The translations under genes were made by a program, and so were the position numbers. From contig UGGN01000001.1 of the NCBI GenBank assembly GCA_900450455.1, positions 682,001 through 746,000 of the forward strand: a stretch of 64,000 nucleotides of DNA, given 5' to 3'. The stretch is from [Eubacterium] infirmum (lineage in GTDB: Bacteria > Bacillota > Clostridia > Peptostreptococcales > Anaerovoracaceae). The notes beneath the pieces are model-generated. The model had not been told where the DNA came from, did not search any database, and worked only from the letters and a program-made list of their open reading frames with translations. The stretch's first letter is position 1. Each line of letters opens with the position of its first letter. Below are positions 1 to 8,470 of this stretch, in pieces.

Positions 1-321
1 TCCATCGTGATTATGCTTGTAGTTTATGGAAGAATGTTTGAAATCTATGTGTACTCATCTGTTTCAGCCATTCCTTTTGCGACGATGGGAAACAAAGAAT
101 GGGGGCAGATAGGAACAAACTACATCAAAGGACTGTTTGCTTTAGGGCTTCAGGGATTGATTCTGATGGTTTGTCTTGGAATTTATGCAGTATTGGTTAA
201 AACGATAAACTTTACGGACATACACACGAGCATATTTATGGTACTCGGATATGCCGTATTACTGGGACTGATGATGTTAAAGAGTGGAACACTTGCAAAA
301 AGTGTGATGAACTCGCATTAA
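1..321 (+). CDS. Conjugal transfer membrane protein, 3' end only (TrbL/VirB6-like)
   Basis: The reading frame is open from base 1, so the gene starts before the window and only about 106 C-terminal residues are seen. They form three hydrophobic segments separated by short polar loops and end in a short polar tail (SVMNSH). Its place directly before a PrgI-type protein and a VirB4 ATPase matches the polytopic TrbL/VirB6-like inner-membrane component of Tn1549-type conjugation modules, which forms part of the DNA channel. The family call rests on context and hydrophobicity, not on a motif. The next gene starts 10 bases after the stop behind an AGGAGG-type site, so the genes are one operon. Confidence 0.65.
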   Translation, partial: SIVIMLVVYGRMFEIYVYSSVSAIPFATMGNKEWGQIGTNYIKGLFALGLQGLILMVCLGIYAVLVKTINFTDIHTSIFMVLGYAVLLGLMMLKSGTLAKSVMNSH

Positions 322-331
322 GGAGGATAAG

Positions 332-604
332 ATGAAAACAACAGAAAATAAAGAAAGACTCTTTTTATCTGTGGAAGTTTTCCTTGCAGGATTTGCAGTA
401 GCTTTTACTGCACTAAACAGGAGAAAACTAAGCAGACTGGAGAAAAAGATTGATACTGTCAAAAGAGACAGCAATTCCATTTTGATGTTTCAAAGTGAGA
501 AAAATAATGAGATGGAAAGAGAAATCGAAGAAGTAAGGGACGAAGTTTCAAGCGTATATGGACATATAGAGGAACTTTTGAGAATAAAGGAAGATGGGAG
601 GTAG
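332..604 (+). CDS. Small membrane-anchored coiled-coil protein of the transfer operon
   Basis: This 90-residue protein starts at an ATG with AAGGAGG seven bases upstream. Residues about 9-26 (FLSVEVFLAGFAVAFTAL) are a single hydrophobic segment; the rest is highly charged with heptad-like spacing, suggesting a coiled coil facing the cytoplasm. I do not recognise a named family. It lies tightly between the TrbL/VirB6-like gene and the PrgI gene, so it is probably a small accessory or assembly part of the mating pore. That role is inferred only from position. Confidence 0.6.
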   Translation: MKTTENKERLFLSVEVFLAGFAVAFTALNRRKLSRLEKKIDTVKRDSNSILMFQSEKNNEMEREIEEVRDEVSSVYGHIEELLRIKEDGR

Positions 605-607
605 CTT

Positions 608-997
608 ATGGCGTATGTACCCATTCCAAAAGATTTAAATAAAGTTAAAACAAAAGTTGCTTTTAACTTAACCAAAAGGCAACTAATCGGCTTTACTTTC
701 GCAGGACTGGTAGGAATACCAGTCTATTTATTTATGAGAAAGTTTGTAGCAAACGATATAGCGGTCATACTTCTTATCGTATCAACGCTTCCTATATTTT
801 TCGCAACTCTTTTTGAAAAAGACGGACTGCCCTTTGAAAAGTATTTTAAGCATATCTATTTGCACAAGTTTTACCAACCGATGAAGCGTGTGAGAAAGGA
901 GGTTTACCTTGAACAGCAAAAGAAAAATTCAGCAGATAAAGTTAGAAAGAAACAAAAAGGCACTAAAAAGGGGGAAACAGGAATTAAAACAAGATAA
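608..997 (+). CDS. PrgI family conjugation protein
   Basis: A 129-residue protein that begins MAYVPIPKDL and has two adjacent hydrophobic segments at about residues 27-44 and 50-66, followed by a basic tail. This is the layout of the PrgI family, VirB3-like small membrane proteins encoded just before VirB4 ATPases in Gram-positive conjugative elements. VirB3-type proteins help anchor the VirB4 ATPase to the inner membrane. It starts three bases after the preceding stop codon, and its last 89 bases overlap the next gene in another frame, so translation of the two is probably coupled. Confidence 0.85.
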   Translation: MAYVPIPKDLNKVKTKVAFNLTKRQLIGFTFAGLVGIPVYLFMRKFVANDIAVILLIVSTLPIFFATLFEKDGLPFEKYFKHIYLHKFYQPMKRVRKEVYLEQQKKNSADKVRKKQKGTKKGETGIKTR

Positions 998-3359
998 AGT
1001 AAAGATGAAAAAAGACAAGACAAACAATGGAAATAGGAAAACATCAGTCTTTGATTTAATCTTAAAGAAAGAGCCGAAACGCCATACCGTAGAAGATACT
1101 ATTCCCTATCTTAGAATGGTAAAAAGCGGTATATGCCAAACAGATGAAAGGCACTTTAATAAAAGTATCGTCTTTGAGGACATTAACTACCAGCTTGCCT
1201 TAGATGAAGATAGGGACTTGATTTTTAACCAGTTTGCAAACTTTCTAAACTCCTTTGATCCGAGTGTAAGTATCGAGCTTTCATATATCAATCAGCTTGG
1301 AAGAAATGAAGAAATGCAATCGGCAATACAAATACCGGATAAAAAGGACGGCTTTGACGATATACGATTAGAGTTTAGAGAGATGCTAAAAAATCAGATT
1401 GTAAAGGGAAATAACGGGCTTAGAAAATCAAAGTATGTAACATTTACGGTAGAGGCGGACAATATGGAGCAGGCAATCTCAAAACTTGAAAGACTGGAGA
1501 TAGACATCTTATCCAATCTTAAAAATATTGGAGTAAGGGCGGAAAGCCTTACCGGCGAAGAAAGGTTAAAGATTCTTCACGATATATTAAATCCAAGTAA
1601 GACATTTTACTTTTCATATAATGACTTGCAAAGAAAAGAAAGTACAAAGACATATATTACACCTGATGAGTTTAACTTTACACCAAGCAGATATTTTAAG
1701 TTCGGTAAATTCATCGGAGCAACAAGCCATTTTCAAATCCTTGCAAGTGAGCTTTCAGACCGTATGCTTTCAGAGTTTTTAGACATTGATGATAACATCA
1801 ATATCTCGTTTCATATCAGGGCGATAGAACAGAGCGAAGCCATTAAGATGGTAAAAAGGAAAAATACCGATATTGATAAGATGCGAATTGAGGAAAATAA
1901 GAAGGCGGTAAGATCGGGTTATGATATGGACATCTTACCGTCAGACTTAATCACCTATGGGGAAGATGTAAAAAGCCTTTTAAAAGACTTGCAGACAAGA
2001 GATGAGCGTATGTTTGTTGTAACCATTGTCTTTATGAATTTTGCAAGGACAATACAAAAACTTGAAAACTCTATTGCACAGATAAGCTCCATTGCCAATA
2101 AGCATAACTGTAAGATAAAAAGGCTTGACCACACACAGGAACAGGGACTTGTAAGTGTGCTTCCTCTTGGAGTAAATAAGCTTGAGATTAACAGAGGACT
2201 TACTTCCTCATCTACGGCAGTCTTTATGCCCTTTACAACGGAAGAACTTTTCATCAACTCAAGCAACAGTTTGTATTACGGATTAAATGCCCTCAGTCAT
2301 AACCTGATTATGGCAGACAGGAAAAGGCTCAAAAATCCGAACGGTTTGATACTTGGTACACCGGGTAGCGGTAAGTCATTTTCAGCGAAAAGAGAAATGG
2401 CTAATGCTATTATAGTAACTGATGATGATGTCATCATCTGCGATCCGGAGGGCGAATATGGCAACCTTGTGCGTCAGTTTAACGGAGAAGTCATTAAGGT
2501 CAGCAGTAAGTCAAAGGATTATTTGAATCCTTTGGATATTAACATGAACTATGGCGATGGAGATGCACCGTTAAAAGACAAGGCAAATTTCATAATGAGT
2601 ATGCTTGAACTTGTCGTTGGAGGAAGTGGACTGACGGCAGAGGAAAAGTCGGTTATAGACAGGTGCTTACCTAAGATTTATGAAAAGTACTTTGAAAATC
2701 CGATTTCTGAAAATATGCCTATCTTACAAGACCTATACGATATGCTTAAAAATCAGGAAGAAAAGGTCGGAAAGAAACTGGCAACAGAGATGGAGATTTA
2801 TGTAACAGGCTCTCTTAATGTATTTAACCATCAGTCTAATGTGGACTTGAATAAGCAGCTCCTTTGTTTTGACATCAAGGAACTGGGCAGTCAGCTTAAA
2901 AAAATCGGAATGTTAGTCATTCAGGATCAGGTGTGGAACAAGGTATCGCAAAACAGAGGGAATAAGGCTACAAGATACTATATCGACGAGTTTCACCTAC
3001 TTTTAAAAGAAGAACAGACCGCCTCTTACTCCGTAGAAATATGGAAGCGTTTCAGGAAATGGGGTGGTATTCCGACAGGTATCACGCAAAATGTCAAAGA
3101 CCTACTCATGAGTAAGGAGATAGAAAATATCTTTGATAATACTGACTTTGTACTAATGCTTAATCAGGCATCCGGCGATAGAGAAATACTTGCAAGAAAG
3201 CTTAAAATCTCAAAACCTCAGCTTAAATATGTTACCAACTCCAATGAGGGAGAAGGACTGTTATTCTTTGGAAATACAATAGTTCCTTTTATAGACAAGT
3301 TCCCGAAAGACACCATTTTATATAAGAAGATGACGACAAAACCCGAAGAAGTGAGGTAG
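909..3359 (+). CDS. VirB4-type conjugation ATPase
   Basis: This 816-residue protein is the energising ATPase of the type IV secretion channel. The C-terminal half has a Walker A motif GTPGSGKS near residue 484 and a Walker B region ending YYIDEFHLLL near residue 695. The N-terminal half is the less conserved VirB4 domain. The start is a TTG at 909 preceded by AAAGGAGG at 896-902; there is no better ATG, and the gene begins inside the end of the PrgI gene. The first 40 residues are strongly basic. Tn1549-type elements carry this protein in this order. The next gene follows after four bases. Confidence 0.93.
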   Translation: MNSKRKIQQIKLERNKKALKRGKQELKQDKVKMKKDKTNNGNRKTSVFDLILKKEPKRHTVEDTIPYLRMVKSGICQTDERHFNKSIVFEDINYQLALDEDRDLIFNQFANFLNSFDPSVSIELSYINQLGRNEEMQSAIQIPDKKDGFDDIRLEFREMLKNQIVKGNNGLRKSKYVTFTVEADNMEQAISKLERLEIDILSNLKNIGVRAESLTGEERLKILHDILNPSKTFYFSYNDLQRKESTKTYITPDEFNFTPSRYFKFGKFIGATSHFQILASELSDRMLSEFLDIDDNINISFHIRAIEQSEAIKMVKRKNTDIDKMRIEENKKAVRSGYDMDILPSDLITYGEDVKSLLKDLQTRDERMFVVTIVFMNFARTIQKLENSIAQISSIANKHNCKIKRLDHTQEQGLVSVLPLGVNKLEINRGLTSSSTAVFMPFTTEELFINSSNSLYYGLNALSHNLIMADRKRLKNPNGLILGTPGSGKSFSAKREMANAIIVTDDDVIICDPEGEYGNLVRQFNGEVIKVSSKSKDYLNPLDINMNYGDGDAPLKDKANFIMSMLELVVGGSGLTAEEKSVIDRCLPKIYEKYFENPISENMPILQDLYDMLKNQEEKVGKKLATEMEIYVTGSLNVFNHQSNVDLNKQLLCFDIKELGSQLKKIGMLVIQDQVWNKVSQNRGNKATRYYIDEFHLLLKEEQTASYSVEIWKRFRKWGGIPTGITQNVKDLLMSKEIENIFDNTDFVLMLNQASGDREILARKLKISKPQLKYVTNSNEGEGLLFFGNTIVPFIDKFPKDTILYKKMTTKPEEVR

Positions 3360-3363
3360 GCTT

Positions 3364-5535
3364 ATGAGTAAAAAGATGAAAAAAGATTTTGCCGAAAGAC
3401 AAAAAATAAAGGAGGAAGCAAGACTTTTAGGGAAAGAAAGTGTCGGTATTGATGAAAGCAGCAAGCTAAAACATGGTGATGATTACAGAGGAAAGATTAT
3501 CCATGACAAAGACAGGTTTCAACATAAGATACACGAAAAGATAAGCAAAAGAAATTCTGAGAATGAGCTTACTCAGGGAAGTTCCAAGAAAAATGCAAGG
3601 CATAGAAAATCTGTTAAGATAAATAACAGTCAAGGAAATGACAACAAAGGAAATGCCGAAATAAAGTCAGACTATAATACCGATGTGAAAGACGGACGAA
3701 TCTACGATCCTTTAGGCAAAGACCTTGATAATGACGGTATCATCGACAGATATGACAATGACTTTAGGGACAGCGACTATTTTGAGTCAACTTATGATGT
3801 GGAAGATAATCTTCATATAAAAGAGGATATGACAGAAAAATTCTCAAAAATGCATAAGGCTCAAAAGGAAAAGTATAAGAAGAAAAACTATTCAGATAAG
3901 CTCTATACAAGAAGTAAGGAGAAGACTTCAAAAGAAGAAAATACTAAAGATAAGGCTGAAAGCAAAAATACCGGTAAAGAAACTGTCTATGACAAAGAAA
4001 AGAAGAACAGCCTTTCCAAAGAGCAAAAAAAGGCACTGAAAAATAAGGTAGCAAAGGTGTCTGCTCTATCAGGACTTGCAAAAGGAAGTGAAACGGTAAG
4101 GGATTATCTTTCCCATGGCAGTGATGAAAATCAGGGTGTGGAAACAGGAGAAAAGATTGCAGATGTAAACTCAAAATTACTTCATGGGATAAAAAATTAT
4201 GCCAATAAGAAAAAGGCTAAGAAAAACTATGATCTCAGCAAAAAAGATTACAAGATACGAAAGCGTAAATCAAAGCTGGAGTTTCGGGAAGCCAAAGAGG
4301 AATTAAAGAAAACGGATGAGTACAAGAAAGCTGATACCTTTAAGAGATTTCAAAAGCGTAAGCAAATGAAAGATACTATAAGAAAGCAGAATAAATCAAG
4401 GCTTAGGGACAGGATTAAGGAAGGAGTTATTAACACCTTAAAGAGTTCAAAGGAAATGATTGTACGAAAAGCAAAGGGACTTATGATGATTGTCATAGGT
4501 CTTATTATTTTACTGACTTTCTTTACCAACTTTGCAGGCACATCTATGACCGGAATGATAAACTCTACAAGCGGAGTATTAACCACAACCTATCTTTCCG
4601 ACCAAAATGTGCTAAGTGAAATCAATCAGCAGTTTTCGGGACTGGAGGAAGGATTACAGGATGAGATAGACTCCATAGAGGAAAATTATCCCGGCTATGA
4701 TGAATACATCATAGAAAAAGAGGGAGAAATCGGACACAACACCCATGAGCTTTTATCCTACATCACTTCAAGATGTGGAGAAATTAAGGATTCGAAGGAA
4801 GTTCAAAGCATCATCCATGACCTTTTTACAAAGATGTATGATTTATCTTATCGGGAAGAAATTGAAATCAGATACAGGACGGTTACGGAAACATATACCG
4901 ATGAAGATGGCAATGAGCATACCGAAAGTCATGAAGAAGCCTACGAGTATAAGAAGCTCATAGTAACGCTAAAAAAAAGAGAAATGGACAGTGTCATAAG
5001 AGAAATCTTTGCAGAGTATCCCGATAATGTTCTTCACTATGAAGCCTTGCTTGCGTCTAAAGGAAACATGGAAACTGTCTTTGGAAGCGGAAACGGAAAT
5101 TTATCGGAGATTGTAGACAATCCCGACTTTTCAAATCCTGGAATTGCCTTTGATGATGTAACGGTGAAGGCATTGTTTAACGAAGCGGAAAAGCATATCG
5201 GAAAGAGATATGTATTTGGGGCGAACGGGCCGAATAACTTCGACTGTTCGTCCTTTGTGTGTTGGAGCTTTACCCATTCGGGAGTAAAAAATATGCCAAG
5301 GACGACCGCTTGGGGAATTTACAAAACTTACTGCAATCCTGTATCTCCATCGGAAGCAAAGGCGGGAGATATAATCTTTTTCAAAAACACCTATAACAGT
5401 GGAAGTCCAATATCTCACGTCGGCATTTATGCAGGAAACGGAATGATGATACACGCAGGAGATCCGATTCGATTTGTCAGTATCAACACACCTTACTGGA
5501 GGGAGCATTTCTACGGCTTCGGCAGAGTAAAATAA
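3364..5535 (+). CDS. Membrane-anchored NlpC/P60 cell-wall hydrolase of the mating pore (CD1108-type)
   Basis: A 723-residue protein predicted to open the peptidoglycan for the mating channel. Residues 1-365 are very basic and low in complexity. One membrane segment lies at about 371-390 (IVIGLIILLTFFTNFAG). The C-terminal 135 residues are an NlpC/P60 domain with the catalytic cysteine in DCSSFVCWSF (near 626) and the histidine in SHVGIYAG (near 685). Residues 114-151 hold a striking aspartate-rich block, [14 protein letters not shown], which recurs almost unchanged near the end of the giant helicase protein at 8471-17602. Tn916 Orf14 has a related C-terminal domain. The role follows the family and is not shown here. 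Confidence 0.88.
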   Translation: MSKKMKKDFAERQKIKEEARLLGKESVGIDESSKLKHGDDYRGKIIHDKDRFQHKIHEKISKRNSENELTQGSSKKNARHRKSVKINNSQGNDNKGNAEIKSDYNTDVKDGRIYDPLGKDLDNDGIIDRYDNDFRDSDYFESTYDVEDNLHIKEDMTEKFSKMHKAQKEKYKKKNYSDKLYTRSKEKTSKEENTKDKAESKNTGKETVYDKEKKNSLSKEQKKALKNKVAKVSALSGLAKGSETVRDYLSHGSDENQGVETGEKIADVNSKLLHGIKNYANKKKAKKNYDLSKKDYKIRKRKSKLEFREAKEELKKTDEYKKADTFKRFQKRKQMKDTIRKQNKSRLRDRIKEGVINTLKSSKEMIVRKAKGLMMIVIGLIILLTFFTNFAGTSMTGMINSTSGVLTTTYLSDQNVLSEINQQFSGLEEGLQDEIDSIEENYPGYDEYIIEKEGEIGHNTHELLSYITSRCGEIKDSKEVQSIIHDLFTKMYDLSYREEIEIRYRTVTETYTDEDGNEHTESHEEAYEYKKLIVTLKKREMDSVIREIFAEYPDNVLHYEALLASKGNMETVFGSGNGNLSEIVDNPDFSNPGIAFDDVTVKALFNEAEKHIGKRYVFGANGPNNFDCSSFVCWSFTHSGVKNMPRTTAWGIYKTYCNPVSPSEAKAGDIIFFKNTYNSGSPISHVGIYAGNGMMIHAGDPIRFVSINTPYWREHFYGFGRVK

Positions 5536-5552
5536 AGAAAGGACGGTAAAAT

Positions 5553-5789
5553 GTGAAAAAAGAACTTACAGCAGTGAAAAACAAAATACAAAAGTTAAAG
5601 GACAAGAAGGCTCTGATTGATGAAGAATTGGAGCCTTTATTGATTCGTGAAGAAGAACTTGAAAATGAGGAGATTATTGCCATTTGCAGAAAAAACAATA
5701 TCACGATTACAGATTTAATGGCAAAGGTTAAAAAAGAACAAACAGAAATGAAAAAGGAGAAAAATCATGGGAACAGTTATGAAAAATAA
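5553..5789 (+). CDS. DUF4315 family protein
   Basis: A 78-residue, highly charged helical protein starting at a GTG; the ATG two bases earlier runs straight into a stop (ATGTGA). GAAAGGA lies upstream at the right distance. The sequence is a coiled-coil-like run of lysine and glutamate, then IAICRKNNITITDLMAKV, the typical pattern of DUF4315 proteins, which sit between the NlpC/P60 and DUF4366 genes in Tn1549-type ICEs. Its function is unknown. The last 23 bases overlap the start of the next gene. Confidence 0.8.
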   Translation: MKKELTAVKNKIQKLKDKKALIDEELEPLLIREEELENEEIIAICRKNNITITDLMAKVKKEQTEMKKEKNHGNSYEK

Positions 5790-6609
5790 GGTATTTACAA
5801 GGTTAATGACAGCGTTACTTCTTGCAGTTATGGTCATTATAGCAGCTTACCCATCGGTAGCCTATGCACAGGTTGATGAAAAAGAAGCAGCACAGGAAAC
5901 AGTAAAGGAAGAACCGAAAAAACCGGAAATTACAGTTATTAAAAAGGAAGAAGAAAAAGAAGTCCGCTATCCCAATAAGTTAAATGCGAAAGAACCTGAG
6001 AATTTTAAACAAAATAATGCGGTTTCAAACGGTGAAAAGGTAAATACAAATAAGGGAGTGGCTTCCGCTCCCTCAAAAGCAAGAGCTTCCGTTACTGAAA
6101 ACAAAGATAATGCGAACCAAAATTATCCGATTCATCATAACAGCGATAAGGACAATAAAGAAATAGACAAATATTCAGCCGATGCAAGACAGTTTATTAC
6201 CTTTAAGACTAAGAACGGTAAGACCTTTCACCTCATTATCAATCACGATGAACAGGGAGAAAATGTAATGCTCCTTACCGAAGTTTCCGAAGATGATCTG
6301 CTCAATATGGTTGAAGCAAAGGAAAAACCGAAAGAAGTAGTTAAGGAAGAACCTGTAAAACAAGAGAAAACGGAAGAAGCGAAGCCTGAAAAAAAGGAAG
6401 AAAAAAGCAGTATGGGAACATATATCCTGCTTGTTCTTGTAACTTTGGGGGCGTTGGGAGCAGGATATTATTTTAAGATAGCAAAGAAGAAAGAAGATAA
6501 GGAGCTGGAAGCCTTGGAAGAAGATGATGATTTCTTCTCGGAAGCGGAAGAAAATGACGAAGCTGAAAGTAAGGGAACAGAAGATGAACCAGATGACAGC
6601 GAGGAGTAA
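5767..6609 (+). CDS. DUF4366 surface protein of the transfer operon
   Basis: A 280-residue secreted or surface protein. It has a signal peptide with a hydrophobic core (MTALLLAVMVIIAAYPSVAYA), a long Lys/Glu/Pro-rich extracellular stretch, a compact middle (about 135-180, QFITFKTKNGKTFHLIINHD) that marks DUF4366, one membrane segment near 218-236 (YILLVLVTLGALGAGYYF), and an acidic cytoplasmic tail. AAAGGAG lies seven bases before the ATG at 5767; a second ATG at 5779 is possible. It is the last gene of the pore operon, since a hairpin follows. Its molecular function is unknown; it may act as an adhesin or channel accessory. Confidence 0.82.
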   Translation: MGTVMKNKVFTRLMTALLLAVMVIIAAYPSVAYAQVDEKEAAQETVKEEPKKPEITVIKKEEEKEVRYPNKLNAKEPENFKQNNAVSNGEKVNTNKGVASAPSKARASVTENKDNANQNYPIHHNSDKDNKEIDKYSADARQFITFKTKNGKTFHLIINHDEQGENVMLLTEVSEDDLLNMVEAKEKPKEVVKEEPVKQEKTEEAKPEKKEEKSSMGTYILLVLVTLGALGAGYYFKIAKKKEDKELEALEEDDDFFSEAEENDEAESKGTEDEPDDSEE

Positions 6610-6668
6610 GAATCTGAAACAGAGGAATAATTCAACGGAAAAAAACATATAATATTCAAACATACCAC

Positions 6669-6698
6669 AGGGCGGAAGAATCACAACTTTCGCCCTAT
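6669..6698 (+). terminator. Hairpin terminator after the DUF4366 gene
   Basis: The arms AGGGCGGAA (6669-6677) and TTTCGCCCT (6688-6696) pair with one G-U wobble and are followed by ATTTTAC. This looks like a factor-independent terminator, or a partial one, between the pore operon and topB. The T-run is short, so some read-through is likely. Confidence 0.55.
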
Positions 6699-6726
6699 TT
6701 TACTGAAAACAAGGAGGAAAAACGAT

Positions 6727-8439
6727 ATGGAACTTGTGATTGCGGAGAAACCGAGCGTTGCCCTATCAATTTCCAAAGTGATTGGAGCAAAGAATAAAAA
6801 AGACGGATACTATGAGGGTAACGGATACAGAGTAAGCTGGTGTGTCGGGCATTTAATTCAAATGGCAAATCCCGATGCTTACGATGAAAAGTATGCAAAA
6901 TGGAAGATTGATAACTTACCGATTATTCCAAGCGAGTATAAGTACGAGGTAGCAAAGGCAACGAAAAAGCAGTTTAATACACTGAAAAAACTGATGAATG
7001 ATAAGGAGATTGATACAGTTATCAATGCTTGTGATGCAGGACGGGAGGGAGAAGCAATCTTCAGACTTGTATATCTTCAAGCAAACTGCAAAAAGAAGAT
7101 GAAAAGGCTTTGGATTTCATCAATGGAAGATTCTGCAATTAAAGACGGCTTTGATAATCTAAAAGACGGAAAAGACTATGGCAATCTTTTTGAGTCGGCA
7201 CAGGCAAGAGCAATTGCAGATTGGCTTGTCGGGATGAATATCAGCAGGCTTTATTCCTGCCTGTATAAGCAAAATTACAGTGTTGGGAGAGTTCAGACAC
7301 CTACCCTTGCTATGATAGTTAGTAGAGATGACGAGATAGCAAACTTTAAGAAAGAAAAATACTATACGGTAGAACTTGAACTTGACGGCTTTACTCTTTC
7401 GACAGAACGAATTGACAGCTTGGAAGTGGCAGAACAGCTTAAAAATTTACTTGAAAACAGAATAGAAATTACGGATGTGATTCAGAAAGAGAAAGTTACT
7501 AAGCCTGACTTGCCATTTGATTTGACAACACTTCAAAGAGAGTGCAACAAGTATTTCGGATACTCAGCTAAACAAACACTTGACTATGCTCAAAGTCTTT
7601 ATGAAAAAAAGCTCATTACCTATCCAAGAACGGACAGCAGATGTTTAACCGAAGATATGATTACAAGCACAGTTAACAATATCTTAGGAAAAAATGATTT
7701 TGATACAGGGCGTATCAAGGTAGTATTCAACTCTAAAAAAGTTACGGATCATCATGCGATTATCCCGACCGTATCATCGCTCAGTGAAGATATATCCAAA
7801 CTTCCTGAAAATGAAGCAAAAGTATATCGACTTATTTCTAATAAGTTTCATGCAAGTGTAGGTTATCCACTCACCCAAAATACTACTAAAATTGTAGCTG
7901 AATTTGACGGTTTTGAATTTACAAGTACCGGCAATGTAATTAAAGACGAGGGCTTTACAAAATACCTTAAAGAATACAAATCTAAGAAGAATGAAGAATC
8001 TGTTTTGCCGGAGGTAAATGTGGGAGATGTCCTTGAAATAAAGGAGAAAGTGATTAGAGAAAAGTACAGTCAACCTCCTAAACACTTTACAGAGGACACA
8101 CTCTTAAAGGCTATGGAGCTTGCAGGTAATGATGCACTGGAAAAAGGTGTTGAAGTGGAAAGAGAAGGACTTGGAACACCTGCAACAAGGGCGGGAATTA
8201 TAGAAAATCTGATTTACAAAGAATTTATTGAACGAGATAAGAAGAATCTGATTGCAACACCGAAAGGAAAAAGCCTGATTGAGATTGTTGCAGATAACTT
8301 TAAATCAGCAGAAATGACGGCACAGTGGGAAATGGAATTGTCTGAAATAGCACAGGGCAAATCTTCCAAAAAAGAATTTTTAGAAAAGATTGAGGAACAG
8401 ATAAAACATACGGTAGAGGAACACCAGAAGAATGAATAG
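6727..8439 (+). CDS. topB: Type IA DNA topoisomerase (topoisomerase III)
   Basis: A 570-residue single-strand-passing topoisomerase. It starts MELVIAEKPSVA (TOPRIM glutamate), has the acidic TOPRIM motif DAGREGEAI near residue 100, and the active-site tyrosine in LITYPRTDSR (Y299). SVGRVQTPTLAMIV is the usual type IA signature. It ends without a zinc-finger tail, so it is shorter than chromosomal TopB. ATG 6727 has AAGGAGG upstream. Tn1549-type elements carry topB between the pore genes and the large helicase; it probably relaxes or decatenates element DNA during transfer or circular replication. Confidence 0.95.
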   Translation: MELVIAEKPSVALSISKVIGAKNKKDGYYEGNGYRVSWCVGHLIQMANPDAYDEKYAKWKIDNLPIIPSEYKYEVAKATKKQFNTLKKLMNDKEIDTVINACDAGREGEAIFRLVYLQANCKKKMKRLWISSMEDSAIKDGFDNLKDGKDYGNLFESAQARAIADWLVGMNISRLYSCLYKQNYSVGRVQTPTLAMIVSRDDEIANFKKEKYYTVELELDGFTLSTERIDSLEVAEQLKNLLENRIEITDVIQKEKVTKPDLPFDLTTLQRECNKYFGYSAKQTLDYAQSLYEKKLITYPRTDSRCLTEDMITSTVNNILGKNDFDTGRIKVVFNSKKVTDHHAIIPTVSSLSEDISKLPENEAKVYRLISNKFHASVGYPLTQNTTKIVAEFDGFEFTSTGNVIKDEGFTKYLKEYKSKKNEESVLPEVNVGDVLEIKEKVIREKYSQPPKHFTEDTLLKAMELAGNDALEKGVEVEREGLGTPATRAGIIENLIYKEFIERDKKNLIATPKGKSLIEIVADNFKSAEMTAQWEMELSEIAQGKSSKKEFLEKIEEQIKHTVEEHQKNE

Positions 8440-8470
8440 GAAAAATGAATATTAGAAAAAGGAGGTAAAA

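Noticed and set aside
5131-5508. 125-codon minus-strand frame antisense to the NlpC/P60 domain
   Set aside because: Only a shadow of a well-conserved catalytic domain.
6175-6684. 169-codon minus-strand frame, rich in Phe and Leu
   Set aside because: A shadow of the Lys/Glu-rich DUF4366 gene; composition is the mirror of its codons and there is no ribosome site.
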